Shown one piece after another: positions 42,243 through 51,579 of a stretch of 64,000 nt of DNA. The translations under genes and the position numbers were made by a program. The notes beneath the pieces were generated by a model, which saw nothing but the letters and a program-made list of their open reading frames with translations, had not been told where the DNA came from and searched no databases. Numbering within the stretch: position 1 is the first letter of the stretch; each line of letters opens with the position of its first letter. The stretch comes from Methyloceanibacter sp963839245 (GTDB lineage: Bacteria; Pseudomonadota; Alphaproteobacteria; Rhizobiales; Methyloligellaceae): contig CAWIUJ010000009.1 of assembly GCA_963839245.1 (NCBI GenBank), positions 62,001 through 126,000 of the forward strand, given 5' to 3'.

Positions 42243-42477
42243 GCTTCCGCCACGGCGCTGGCTACCGGAGGCGCCGTGGCTCCAACCACCGATTCGAAGA
42301 TCATGATTGAAGGCCGCTCAGCGTGGCGGGGATCGAAGCGCCGAAGCGCCATTGAGCGCTCGCCATCCGTGTCGAGGGGCAATCCCGTTGCCGGCGGCAC
42401 AATATCTTGCTCAAGACTGAACGAGGACATGACTCACTCAAGCACGAGGCTCGCTCTCGATGTGACTGAGCGGTCAA

Positions 42478-43086
42478 TCAGGGATTGATGCGGCTGATCT
42501 TTGAGCCTTCGAGGGTCAAATTGTACATGAGTCCGGAGGGATCGAGCACGAAGCCGATGACTGGGCTCGTGATCTGGTTGGTGTCGATGGCGGCGCCGGC
42601 GCCAAGGGTGATCAAGGTAACCGAGCCGTCGACGCCGACCTTCCAGCCGGCGGTGCGTTTAAAGCCGGCAAGCGCTTGCGGCGTCATGAACATGATGATG
42701 ACGGTCCGCGCCTGCGCGCCGAATTGAAAGCCGAACGACGCCGAGACCAGATTGTAAAAGCCAGCCGGCCTGCCAACGACGAGGAGTTCGCCTTCGCCAT
42801 ATTCGCCGCCGACCCCGAAGCCGGCTTTGACGACGGTCGGAAAGACCAGAACGCCCGTCGCGTGGTTGGCGAGGTCGCGCGCGCCCGGTCTCGTGCGGAA
42901 AAACTGGTCGAGCGTGGCGTGCACGTCTGCATCGATCTTGGCGGCCGAGGCTTCGGCGCTCGGCGCTGAGAGCGCCATCGCGGCGGCAATGAGCGCCGCA
43001 CCAAGCGTGACGCGAAGCGTCCGTTGAATCCTTTGCAAAGCCGCATCCCGGATGGCTCCCCTATAATGCCTACTGAATTGGGGCAC
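42478..43086 (-). CDS. SYLF-domain (YSC84/lipid-binding) exported protein
   Basis: About 202 residues with a signal peptide (LGAALIAAAMALSAPSAEAS), then the SYLF domain: GVLVFPTVVKAGFGVGGEYG, EGELLVV, YNLVSASFGFQFGAQARTVI, IMFMTPQALAGF. SYLF domains bind phosphoinositides in eukaryotes; bacterial members are periplasmic with unknown partners. The GTG at 43086 opens the frame, but the TTG near 43038, just before the signal, may be the start. Confidence 0.82.
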   Translation of the reverse strand: MPQFSRHYRGAIRDAALQRIQRTLRVTLGAALIAAAMALSAPSAEASAAKIDADVHATLDQFFRTRPGARDLANHATGVLVFPTVVKAGFGVGGEYGEGELLVVGRPAGFYNLVSASFGFQFGAQARTVIIMFMTPQALAGFKRTAGWKVGVDGSVTLITLGAGAAIDTNQITSPVIGFVLDPSGLMYNLTLEGSKISRINP

Positions 43087-43325
43087 GATTATGGGGCTGG
43101 GGAGGCGCCTCTGCCGGAAGAGGGCTACCCTCCAAGGCTGACCCGAAGGTCATTGCGGCATGTGCCTGACTCCAGAGTTCCCCAATTCCGTCATGGCCCG
43201 GTTCGTTAACCAACCCGGATGCCTCGGCATCGCGGCAACGGAGCGCATGCCTTGCTGGGCCAACACGTCTACCGCCCACCGCCTTTTTTGCTAGGGTTGA
43301 CAAAACACATCGGGAGCGAAACGCA

Positions 43326-44093
43326 ATGAGTTGGCAGTCTTTCGGCATCGCGGGTGCCGCAAATCACATCGTCAGGTTCACTTCCATCGCCGCGGTTGTG
43401 CTCCTTGCTTGCAGCTCGTCATCGCGCACGGAGGAAGACAAGACCATCCCGCCTTGCCACGAGGATGCGATGATCGTTTTCGATGCGTCAGGGTCGATGT
43501 CCGGCAACCAGGTCCTCGGCATTCCGAATTCGAGAGCGCGGATCGACGAGGCGCGAGCGGCGCTTGCCCGCGTGCTGCCGAACGCCACCAAATATCGCCG
43601 CGTCGGTCTCGTGTCCTATGGGCCGGGGCCCTGGAACCAGTGCAACGTCAAGCTCGATCTCAAGCCCATGTCGAATGCCGCGGGCCCGATCATGAGCACC
43701 GTGAATGCCATCGTGCCGGCGGGGCGGACGCCGCTGACATCGGGCATCGAGGCGGCCGCCGAGGCGCTCGATTTCCGCAGCAAGCCGGGCGTCATCATTG
43801 TCATCACCGACGGCGAGGAGACCTGCGGCAGGAAGCCTTGCGATCTTGCCAAGGAGCTGCATGCGGCCGGCTATAAGCTCACAATCCACGTCATCGCGTT
43901 TCGCTACGAGGCCGCCGACTGGGGCAACGGGATGAGCGTGTTGGACTTGATGTGCGTGGCCGACCAGAATAGCGGCCTCTACGTCAAGGCGAACGGCGAG
44001 GATGAGCTCGTCGAGGCGCTGGAGAAGACGCTCGACTGTCCGATGACCTCCCAAGCGCCGCTCTCATTTCGGGCGATGCCGTCAAAGGGATAG
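43326..44093 (+). CDS. von Willebrand factor A domain lipoprotein
   Basis: 255 residues. A lipobox-like AVVLLAC with Cys29 suggests a lipid anchor. The VWA domain starts with the MIDAS motif VFDASGSMSG; VPAGRTPLTSGIEAAAEAL and IVITDGEETCG supply the threonine and aspartate metal ligands. The Cys residues nearby may form disulfides. Likely a periplasmic metal-dependent binding protein; partner unknown. Confidence 0.82.
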   Translation: MSWQSFGIAGAANHIVRFTSIAAVVLLACSSSSRTEEDKTIPPCHEDAMIVFDASGSMSGNQVLGIPNSRARIDEARAALARVLPNATKYRRVGLVSYGPGPWNQCNVKLDLKPMSNAAGPIMSTVNAIVPAGRTPLTSGIEAAAEALDFRSKPGVIIVITDGEETCGRKPCDLAKELHAAGYKLTIHVIAFRYEAADWGNGMSVLDLMCVADQNSGLYVKANGEDELVEALEKTLDCPMTSQAPLSFRAMPSKG

Positions 44094-44102
44094 AAGTGGA
44101 CT

Positions 44103-44429
44103 TCAGTTTGGCTTGGGGGCGCCGGGCGTCGTGCCGCAGGGCACGCCAGTGATCGTGCAGTTGCTGTACAGCCCCTGATTGACGCAGCTGATTTGCGGGT
44201 TCTTGGCCGTCTCCATTTTCGCGTCGCTATAGATGGCGGTCGCCTTTTTCAGCCATTCGATCTTGGCCGCTTCGGCCGATAGCTCCGGTGAGGGGGAGAA
44301 GCCGTTGCCATGCGCCGAGACCGCATCGTCGGAGCACTCGAGCCCGGCCGCCGGCAGGACCGGCGGGGCGGCCACCAGGAACGCGGCGACGACCAAGGCC
44401 GATCGAAACATGGATGCGACAGTCGACAT
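44103..44429 (-). CDS. small secreted protein, unknown
   Basis: 108 residues from the ATG after an aaggg site, with a signal peptide (SALVVAAFLVAAPPVLPAAG), four or five Cys (LECSDDAV, ISCVNQGLYSNCTITGVPC) and the helix EAAKIEWLKKATAIYSDAKM. Convergent with the VWA gene, 9 bases apart. Probably periplasmic. Confidence 0.6.
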   Translation of the reverse strand: MSTVASMFRSALVVAAFLVAAPPVLPAAGLECSDDAVSAHGNGFSPSPELSAEAAKIEWLKKATAIYSDAKMETAKNPQISCVNQGLYSNCTITGVPCGTTPGAPKPN

Positions 44430-44505
44430 CAAATGTTCCCTTGCCGGATGAACGGCAAAACAGAGATACCTAGCATGGAACCGCGCGCGCCCGAAACTGC
44501 TCGAC

Positions 44506-44664
44506 TTGGACCAGAGCTCGGCGGCGCGCCAACATCTCGCCGACGCGCTGCATTATCAAGGCGACAAAAAGGACTCCGCCAAGATGAACGTCTCGCTGCA
44601 CAATCAGGTGATGATCAAGCTCGCCCGGAATGGCGGCAAGGTTCCCGACGAGCTGAAGCACTAG
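44506..44664 (+). CDS. short reading frame, possible gene remnant
   Basis: Read from TTG: SSAARQHLADALHYQGDKKD, SAKMNVSLHNQVMIKLARNG, GKVPDELKH then stop. The composition looks like a real helical protein tail, but there is a stop just upstream and no ribosome site, so it may be the 3' remnant of a degraded gene or a gene with an indel. Confidence 0.3.
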   Translation: MDQSSAARQHLADALHYQGDKKDSAKMNVSLHNQVMIKLARNGGKVPDELKH

Positions 44665-44707
44665 CGCGAAAGCTTGGCGATGGCGCCAAGGCGCCATGGC
44701 CTCGGCG

Positions 44708-45085
44708 TCATCCTTTGGACTGCAAATTGCGCATGGCATCCGCCATCAGCCAGCTGAGCTCCTGGGCCTGGATGCCGAAGGTCTGCATCTGCGTCTGAGC
44801 GTAGCGGCTCTGCAGGGTGATCACCTCCTGGACGTCCTTGGCGCGGGCCAGTTCGCTCGCCAAAGCAAAGGAACGCTCGGCGTTTTCCTTGGCGAAGCCG
44901 ACGGCACGCTCTTGGATGGCCGCAAAGCCGCCCTTATCGGCGCCAGAGGTCGATTTCGACCAGGCGCCCATGGCTTGGGTCAGGAAATCCATGAACTTGG
45001 CGTAGGCCGCGCGCGCCTGCTCGACATTCTTTTCCGCCATGTCGCGAAGCTCCGGGGGTATCTCAAAGGAAGGTTTGTCTGCCAA
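44708..45085 (-). CDS. phasin family protein
   Basis: 125 residues with the phasin_2 pattern: IPPELRDMAEKNVEQARAAY, AKFMDFLTQAMGAW, VGFAKENAERSFALASELAR, LQSRYAQTQMQTFGIQAQEL. Amphipathic helices coat polyhydroxyalkanoate granules, indicating carbon storage in this organism. TTG start with a ggagg site 5 bases upstream. Confidence 0.9.
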   Translation of the reverse strand: MADKPSFEIPPELRDMAEKNVEQARAAYAKFMDFLTQAMGAWSKSTSGADKGGFAAIQERAVGFAKENAERSFALASELARAKDVQEVITLQSRYAQTQMQTFGIQAQELSWLMADAMRNLQSKG

Positions 45086-45192
45086 AGCGTCCTCCTAGTC
45101 GGCGGTTTGCAACGCGAGCGATAGCCCACTCCAGTAATGGCTATAGCCTAGAGCATTTTTCCAGAATGGGGAGCATGTTCAACGAGGTATGA

Positions 45193-45726
45193 TTACGGAC
45201 GCTCTCCGGCCCGCTCGATGCCTGCGCGGATGAGGTCGATGGCCTCGGGCGGCTCCACCCAGCGCAGCACCTTCACCCATTTGCCCTTTTCGAGATCTTT
45301 ATAGTGCTGGAAGAAATGGCCGATCTGCTCGACCAGGATTTCCGGCAAATCGCGATAGCTGGTCACCCGCTTGTAGAAGGGGTGAAGTTTGTCGACCGGC
45401 ACGGCGATGATCTTCTCGTCCACGCCCTTCTCATCCTCCATCAGCAGCGCGCCGATCGCCCGAGCTCGGACCACCGCCCCCGTGGCCACGGGCGTCGGCG
45501 CGATCACCAGGCAATCGAGCGGATCCCCGTCCGCGGACAGCGTATGGGGGATGAAGCCGTAATTGGCCGGATAGAACATGGCAGTGTGCAGGAAGCGATC
45601 GACGAACATGGCGCCGGAGGTCTTGTCGACCTCGTATTTCACTGGCGCGCCGCCTTGGGGAATCTCGATGATGACGTTGACCTCGTGCGGCGGATTTTCA
45701 CCGACCGGAATGTGGGAGAGGTCCAT
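45193..45726 (-). CDS. ppa: inorganic pyrophosphatase
   Basis: 177 residues, family I soluble pyrophosphatase hydrolysing PPi with Mg2+. Seen: YPANYGFIPHTLSADGDPLD (signature D-x-D-P-x-D), VRARAIGALLMEDEKGVDEK, YKDLEKGKWVKVLRW. ATG 45726 follows agga; a TTG one codon earlier is possible. Cytoplasmic, monocistronic. Confidence 0.95.
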   Translation of the reverse strand: MDLSHIPVGENPPHEVNVIIEIPQGGAPVKYEVDKTSGAMFVDRFLHTAMFYPANYGFIPHTLSADGDPLDCLVIAPTPVATGAVVRARAIGALLMEDEKGVDEKIIAVPVDKLHPFYKRVTSYRDLPEILVEQIGHFFQHYKDLEKGKWVKVLRWVEPPEAIDLIRAGIERAGERP

Positions 45727-45824
45727 CAAGTATCGTCCTCAGCTGCGGCAGGTGCCACGCCCCATTCCATTCCGCTGCCGCGCCAGTCTAAAGCATTTTT
45801 GGGCAGCAATGCCACGGTCAGCGT

Positions 45825-46465
45825 CTAGTTCTGCTGGCGCGGATGCGCGTCCCGCCAGTTGGATGGCAGTTCGAAAGCCCCTTGCCAAACCCCGCGCTTA
45901 GCAGATTTGGCCTCGGCCTCGGCGCTCGGATGGGGCCTTCCTTGCCGGCTGCGCCAAAAATTGACGGCGAGCCCTTCGCGCACCAGCGCCTCGCCGAGAT
46001 CAGGCACGCTCGAGGTACGGCAGATGGCGACCACGCAGTCAAACTTGTCCTCGGCGCACGGCGCGCAGTCGACCGCCTTACGCCCGATCAGCGCCTTGAG
46101 CGTGGTTTGCGCCGAGCGGCCGCACGCCCACTCCTTGCCGTTCGCGTCGGTGCAGGTCTCGGCAAGCTCTGGCGCGTCGATGCCGTAAAGGCGGACCTCG
46201 GTGGTGCTTGATTTCAAGGTATCGCCGTCGATTGGGGCGACGTGGTCTTGCACGCGGATGGATGTCCTGCTCCATCCCGCAATAGCGAGCGATCAGCGCG
46301 AGGATGATGAAGGAGACGACGAGCCCGAGCGCACGCGCCAGCTGCTGGCTGAGGGGAACCTCACGCGGCGCGCGCGGCGTGCCGGTCCGAGATGGACGGG
46401 TCTAAGAAGGGCCGCCAGGCGTCGTGCTCAAGCCCCTGTTTAATGCGTCGGGTCCGATTCGTCAT
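45825..46465 (-). pseudogene. membrane-anchored thermonuclease-family (SNase) protein with two frame breaks
   Basis: Three frames together give one gene. ATG 46465 opens RTRRIKQGLEHDAWRPFLDP; the next frame carries a TM anchor (ALGLVVSFIILALIARYCG); the last, from about 46253, is the SNase domain (PIDGDTL, VRLYGIDAPELAETC, DLGEALVREGLAVNF, GVWQGAFELPSNWR). The Asp/Glu and first Arg of the active site are present, but the Y-G-R segment reads KFDC, so the second catalytic Arg is Cys (one C-to-T change). Corrected length about 212 residues. Confidence 0.7.
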
Positions 46466-46533
46466 GGCCGGTCTCTCCGCCGACCTGAATGGCGGGTTAA
46501 AAGGGAGCAGTCTCGAACAGGGAAACAAACAGG

Positions 46534-46956
46534 ATGCGCAAGGTCATCACAATCCTGCTGGCGCTCGCTGCCTTCGCCTTTGCGGCCGCTGCCGCGGCGG
46601 CCGGCACCATCGAACTCAGAGGCGTCTATAGCCCGAGCGCGGTTGGCCCGGATTGCACCCGTGCCGCCGGCACGCGCACGGACGGCGTGGGACCCGGCGG
46701 ATATGGCTGCAAGACCGAGCGCGGCGAGGTGGAGTGCACGGCCAAGGGCCGCTGCACCGCCATTTGCGAGATCTGCGGCCCCCGCTACCACCGCACCGGG
46801 ATCTACGGCATCTGCATGCGGGCAATACGACTGGGAAATAGAAGTGGGTCTAACAGTCCCATTGAGGCTCTAAAGAACGCGGCTCCCGTTCATTGCACGT
46901 GCTGCACCGAGGGCTGCTGCCAGGTGCCGTCGAGCACTTCGGGCTTGGGCAGATAG
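46534..46956 (+). CDS. secreted cysteine-rich protein, unknown
   Basis: A signal peptide (KVITILLALAAFAFAAAAAAA) then TIELRGVYSPSAVGPDCTRA, YGCKTERGEVECTAKGRCTA, ICEICGPRYHRTGIYGICMR. The cysteine spacing suggests a disulfide-rich periplasmic domain. The last about 40 residues run antisense through the end of the DUF1254 gene and are unlikely to be real; a frameshift near 46815 or an earlier stop is probable. Confidence 0.55.
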   Translation: MRKVITILLALAAFAFAAAAAAAGTIELRGVYSPSAVGPDCTRAAGTRTDGVGPGGYGCKTERGEVECTAKGRCTAICEICGPRYHRTGIYGICMRAIRLGNRSGSNSPIEALKNAAPVHCTCCTEGCCQVPSSTSGLGR

Positions 46957-48282
46957 ATGCGCTGCACCAGCAGGAAGGGCCCGTGCGGCGCTGGCAGCCA
47001 GTTCGAACTCATGCTCCGGCCCAGGCGACTCGTACTGGATGTAGATCGTGAGCCCGCCATCGGTGTCCCGCTTCAGGTTGGGCAGCATTGTGGAATTGAT
47101 CAGATACCGGTTGAGCGGGTTGTCGACCAGAAGCTGCACCGGAATATCGTACATGGTCAGCGACCAGAAGGCGTTGGCCGGGGGCAGCGCGTTCGGCGCG
47201 TAGCGGATGGTATAGCGGTTGTCGGCGCCACCGCTCAGGAAGCTGCCGTCGGCGTCGGATTGAATGAAATTGTACAGCGCCTCATCCTTAGAGTTGGCGT
47301 AGATGCCGACCTGCGCGCCGACCGCGCGGGCCAGATAATCATTTTTGAGGAATTCGCGGGTGCCGAAAAAGTCGGCTGAGGACGTCATCTTGTTCCGCCG
47401 CGCATCGATCTCCTTCTGGCCGTCCTCCATGCCATCTCTCAGTGCCGTCTGCATGTCCGGCGACAGGCTCTTGTAATCGAATGGCTTGCCGGGCTTGAGC
47501 CCGATCTTGGCGAAGCGCTGGTAGAGCTCGACCTCGCTCGGGTGTGTCGGGCAGAATTGCATGAGGAAGCCGAGCTGATTGAAGAACTCGAGCGAGCTTG
47601 GCTCGTCGTCCGCCGAGATCGGCTTAGGCCAATCAATCGCAGCCGGCGCGGGCGGCGCCGGCTGACCGAGAAACGCCGAGAGCGGCACGGCTTTGTAGCC
47701 CGCTTGAATCTTCTCCACATTGTCCAGATCGTCGGGATTGAACAGCTGCGTCCGGTAAGCGGCAAGCGCGAGCTGACATTCCGAGCGCACCACCCTGTCG
47801 ACGCCCTTTGGCGTCTCGCCCTTCCAACCAGGTCCGGCGATCAGGAAACTTCCACCTTGATTGCCGGTCGTGCGGGTCCCGAGATAATCGAAGTTGAAGG
47901 TGTAGAGGTCGATGAGCTGCACCGAGTAATAGCGGTCCTTCTCGATCGGCGGCAGAGTGAGCACGATCGGCTCGGCGCGAAGATCCATGCCGAGACTCGA
48001 ATAGGGTGTGTCCGAGTTGGGCGTGATGACCGTCTTGTCCTTCGGCGTGAAGACGCGGGCGGTGTTGACGAGTTGATTTAGCGGCCCCTTGTATTCGGGA
48101 TTGGCCGGGTCGAGGCTGTAAGCGTTGAGGATACGGTAACTGTCCACCATGGGGATTCCGTAGATATAGGCCTCCTTGGCGATCGCGCGGGCTTCGGGGA
48201 GTGCGAGCTCGTCGGCGCTCGCGGAAGAGGCGGCGCCGATGGCCAGCACGGCGACCACGCTTAACAGACGAAGTGACGTCAC
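46890..48282 (-). CDS. DUF1254 domain-containing exported protein, frameshift near the C-terminus
   Basis: About 464 residues: a signal peptide (LLSVVAVLAIGAASSASADE), an N-terminal DUF1254 segment (AYIYGIPMVDSYRILNAY; FTPKDKTVITPNSDTPYS; YYSVQLIDLYTFNFDYLGTR) and a C-terminal DUF1214 part (AFWSLTMYDIPVQLLVDNPL; GGLTIYIQYESPGP). The frame shifts after PEHE; the alternative frame ends NWLPAPHGPFLLVQRIYLPK PEVLDGTW, the family ending, with its stop at 46890. One extra T near 47008 explains it. Periplasmic, role unknown. Confidence 0.85.
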
Positions 48283-48472
48283 GAGACCTCCATGGGGTTC
48301 GGCTTCCGTTCGCGTTCCGGTGCCCGGGCCAGGCGGAACGGCGGCTTATGTAGCAGGCGGCAACAATGCCGTCGATCCTGGGAAAAATCCGCTGGTGCGC
48401 CCTTGTGGCGCAATGCCGAAGGCCCTCGCGAGCCTTCTCTCCCGCACGGCAAGAGGAAAGCGGTGTAGCTGC

Positions 48473-49435
48473 CTACTCTGCGGCCTCGTGCAATTGATCG
48501 ATGCCGGCCAGATGCTTCTCCGCCTCTAGCGCGGCCATGCAGCCGAGCCCGGCCGCCGTCACCGCCTGACGATAGACGTCGTCGGCCACGTCGCCCGCCG
48601 CATAGACGCCGGGCACGCTGGTCGCCGTGGAGTGCGGCGCGGTGATGATGTAGCCGGAGGGCTTCATGTCGATCTGGCCCTTGAACAGATCGCTCTGCGG
48701 CGTATGGCCGATGGCGATGAAGATGCCGTCGATGGGCAAAGTGATGGTCTCGCCGGTCAGCGTGCTCTTCAGCCGCGCGCCGTTGACGCAGAGCGGCTCG
48801 TCGGTGCCCAGCACCTCGTCGAGCTCCATGTTCCACATCACGTCGATCTTCGGATTGGCGAACAGGCGCTCCTGCAAAATCTTCTCGGCGCGCAGCGCGC
48901 TGCGGCGATGCACCAGGATAACCTGGCTCGCGATATTGGCGAGGAACAGCGCCTCCTCGACCGCGGTGTTGCCGCCGCCGATGACGATCACGGACTTGCC
49001 GCGATAGAAGAAGCCGTCGCAGGTGGCGCAGGCCGAGACGCCATAGCCCTTGAACCGGCTTTCCGAAGGCAGCCCGAGCCAGCGCGCCTGGGCGCCGGTG
49101 GCGATGATCAGGCTGTCCGCGGTGTATTCGGTGCCGCTGTCGCCCTTGAGCCAAAAGGGCTGCCGCTTCAGATCGGCCGCGTCGATATAGTCGTTGATGA
49201 TCTCCGTGCCGACATGCTCGGCCTGCGCGCGCATCTGCTCCATCAGCCAGGGGCCCTGGATGACGTCGGCGAAGCCCGGATAATTCTCGACATCGGTGGT
49301 GATGGTCATCTGGCCGCCGGGCTGGATGCCCTGGATGAGCAGGGGCTTCAGCATGGCGCGGGCGGCATAGATGCCTGCTGTGTAACCGGCGGGGCCCGAA
49401 CCGATGATGATCACCTTGGCGTGGCGAGACTTCAT
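48473..49435 (-). CDS. trxB: thioredoxin-disulfide reductase
   Basis: 320-residue NADPH flavoprotein: FAD motif IIGSGPAGYTAGIYAARA, redox pair Cys136-Ala-Thr-Cys139 (VSACATCDGFFYRGK), NADPH motif VIGGGNTAVEEALFL, and final FAD motif VYAAGDVADDVYRQAVTAAG. It reduces thioredoxin in the cytoplasm. An aagg site precedes the ATG. In related genomes trxB often lies next to an Lrp-type gene; here two foreign-looking genes intervene. Confidence 0.96.
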   Translation of the reverse strand: MKSRHAKVIIIGSGPAGYTAGIYAARAMLKPLLIQGIQPGGQMTITTDVENYPGFADVIQGPWLMEQMRAQAEHVGTEIINDYIDAADLKRQPFWLKGDSGTEYTADSLIIATGAQARWLGLPSESRFKGYGVSACATCDGFFYRGKSVIVIGGGNTAVEEALFLANIASQVILVHRRSALRAEKILQERLFANPKIDVMWNMELDEVLGTDEPLCVNGARLKSTLTGETITLPIDGIFIAIGHTPQSDLFKGQIDMKPSGYIITAPHSTATSVPGVYAAGDVADDVYRQAVTAAGLGCMAALEAEKHLAGIDQLHEAAE

Positions 49436-49620
49436 CTATGTTGCCTTGGGGGTCTGAATTGGAGCCAAGAGGTAAGCTCAATGGCCCGTTTTCGCAACCC
49501 GCAGGGCCTGCCGGGTGGCGCTCGCCACGAATTCCGTGTCGTTGATCGTCGGATAGGTCGACGATTCGACTTTGCCACGAAGGGGCGAGGTCGCGCTCTC
49601 CGATCAGGTGTCCAACCCTA

Positions 49621-50586
49621 CTAGACGGCCATCGCGCGCTGCCTGACATACTCGCGAACAATGTTGGCGATGGCTTCTGTCTCGTTTGGCGGATCATATG
49701 GCCACGCTTCGATCTTACCGGCGAACGGCCGCGTGATACCGTCATCCATCAGAGCCTTATGAAACTGATCCAGCTTTTTGTGCCCATAGCCAAAATTGAA
49801 TACGTGGACAGGCTTACCAGTTGCGCAGGCCTCGGAGACCATAGACACCGAATCGCTCGTGACTACAATCGCGTCGGCTAGCGCCAGGAGACCTACATAC
49901 GGGTTTTGCTCTACCCCATCCCAGAAAAACAATGGGACCTCTTGTAGCCGCTCACGCAGGATTTTCGCATTCTCCTCCCCCGTGCGACGCGAAGTTGTGA
50001 CCGCAAGGCTACCGCCGCGGTCCCGCGCAGCCGCAATGAGTTGGTCAGCCATTCTATGCATGACGTCTGGCAAGCACTTTTGATGCTTATTAGAACCACC
50101 TACAAGCACCGCGGTTAGAGGCCGAGGCAGGTGTGCTAGGGTCGCACCAAAAATTTGCGCTGCCTCAGCGAGCTTTGCCTTTGTCACCCGGTGCAGAGCC
50201 GTTCGTGTGACCAAAATATTATCCCCACGTAAGGAGTCGTGCCGCGGTATTACGACCAGATCGAAACGCGAAGAGGCGACGTAGGGGGTCTGTAAATGCA
50301 CATTGAACGTTTTTCCGCCACTTGCTTGTCGGACAGCCAAGGCAGCGGCAACGCTGCCGCGGCCGCTAGAGATCAAAACATCTGGCCAAGGAGGAGCGAG
50401 GCCGCCCTCTGCAGTGCTCTTGAGAGGATTGGGCCAGAGACTTGGTGGCAGGTATCTTAGCGGTGTTGGAGGACGCCGAACACGCTTCTTTTCACAGCGG
50501 AGACCCACCGCCTCCGCAAGTCCGACGCACTGATTCTCCATACCGGCAAAACCCTCGGTCAGGACCCAGCAGATAAGATCGAGCAT
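49621..50586 (-). CDS. ELM1/GtrOC1-family putative glycosyltransferase-like protein
   Basis: 321 residues of the mitochondrial-fission ELM1 family: WVLTEGFAGMENQCVGLAEA, DVLISSGRGSVAAALAVR, VHLQTPYVASSRFDLVVIPR HD, AVLVGGSNKH, then DAIVVTSDSVSMVSEACATG KPVHVF. The GT-B-like fold suggests sugar-nucleotide binding; bacterial function unproven. Base composition is visibly less GC-rich than the neighbours. It ends a two-gene unit with the dioxygenase (16-base gap). Confidence 0.8.
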   Translation of the reverse strand: MLDLICWVLTEGFAGMENQCVGLAEAVGLRCEKKRVRRPPTPLRYLPPSLWPNPLKSTAEGGLAPPWPDVLISSGRGSVAAALAVRQASGGKTFNVHLQTPYVASSRFDLVVIPRHDSLRGDNILVTRTALHRVTKAKLAEAAQIFGATLAHLPRPLTAVLVGGSNKHQKCLPDVMHRMADQLIAAARDRGGSLAVTTSRRTGEENAKILRERLQEVPLFFWDGVEQNPYVGLLALADAIVVTSDSVSMVSEACATGKPVHVFNFGYGHKKLDQFHKALMDDGITRPFAGKIEAWPYDPPNETEAIANIVREYVRQRAMAV

Positions 50587-50602
50587 AGGGCGGTCTTAGG
50601 AC

Positions 50603-51262
50603 CTAAGCAGAACGAAGCCGCTTCATCAGGGCCGACCATCTGTGGCGCTTGGCTTCTCGATCCACAAACTTTTGCTCAGTCACCCAGTTCATTTGGATGA
50701 CTTTGCGCTCTCCTTCAAAGGGCAAGTGCCCATGGAAGGAATGATTGCTCCGCTTGAAAACCAAAAGGGTGCCAACTGTCGGAGAGATCTCGGCAGCTAC
50801 ATCGTCGATATTAGTACCGCTGTTCAGGATTCGTAAGCGTCCCCCCTGGTCTGCCCATCTCGGATTCATATAAAGCAGCACGGTTATGATTTTGCTTTCG
50901 GTGTCAGTATGTATCTTTCCGTCCACGCCTCGGCACCAGCCACGCACCGTAAACATGGAGGGCCGGCCGTCTAAGCTCAGCGAAAACTTCTCCTCCACCG
51001 CGCGCCTGAATCCTGCGCCATTCATCTCATCAACAAGCTCAGAAAAATCGGTTCCCATGCTTACGGTACTAAGCGGGAAACTGCCTCCCTTTTTCACATG
51101 TGGAAAATCCGCTATCAGCTTGTCTTGCCATTCCGGCCGAATGAAATCGGAAACAATCAGATGATCGAAGGGGCGCTTTTCAAGCCGCACGGAGCGCAAT
51201 CTTTCAAGATCCAAGATTTGGCAGGCGAGCCGGTTATCCACCCTTTCTTCCAATTTCAGCAT
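50603..51262 (-). CDS. 2-oxoglutarate/Fe(II)-dependent oxygenase
   Basis: 219 residues from the ATG after an aaggg site. The metal triad is visible: H118-x-D120 in GKIHTDTESK and His174 or His177 in SNHSFHGHLPF, with Arg186 (GERKVIQ) to hold 2-oxoglutarate. The double-stranded beta-helix context is TVLLYMNPRWADQGGRLRIL. It is the SM-20/P4H-like type found beside glycan and lipopolysaccharide modification genes. AT-richer than its surroundings, together with the ELM1 gene. Confidence 0.82.
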   Translation of the reverse strand: MLKLEERVDNRLACQILDLERLRSVRLEKRPFDHLIVSDFIRPEWQDKLIADFPHVKKGGSFPLSTVSMGTDFSELVDEMNGAGFRRAVEEKFSLSLDGRPSMFTVRGWCRGVDGKIHTDTESKIITVLLYMNPRWADQGGRLRILNSGTNIDDVAAEISPTVGTLLVFKRSNHSFHGHLPFEGERKVIQMNWVTEQKFVDREAKRHRWSALMKRLRSA

Positions 51263-51579
51263 TCTTGTGCCCTTCCCTGTAAATGGACGTAACCCCGACC
51301 GAAACATTATGCCGGTATATGGCTTTTTTGGGGGATATTGTAATACATCACAAGTCCGAATCCCTTCGGCAATCCCTCGGGCCCTGTAGCTATGCACGCA
51401 TTGGCGGGAGACGGTCGCCGCCGACGTTATGGAATTTCCGCGACGTTGGAGACTCAATTTTTTTTCGATTCTTTTCGCAACAGCACTTAAAATTGCGCGA
51501 TGAGGACAGCCGTCCACCCGTATGCGACGGCGCGCCCGCTTCTAACGCGCGCGCCGCGATCGTCCAGGGAACAACGCCC
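51263..51579. other. AT-richer intergenic stretch, no gene
   Basis: Between the divergent oxygenase and Lrp genes. Open frames exist on both strands but they lack ribosome sites. The lower GC suggests it belongs to the same insert as the two leftward genes. Confidence 0.45.

Noticed and set aside
42239..42430. Short frames on both strands after the class V aminotransferase
   Set aside because: No ribosome site or conserved sequence; treated as intergenic.
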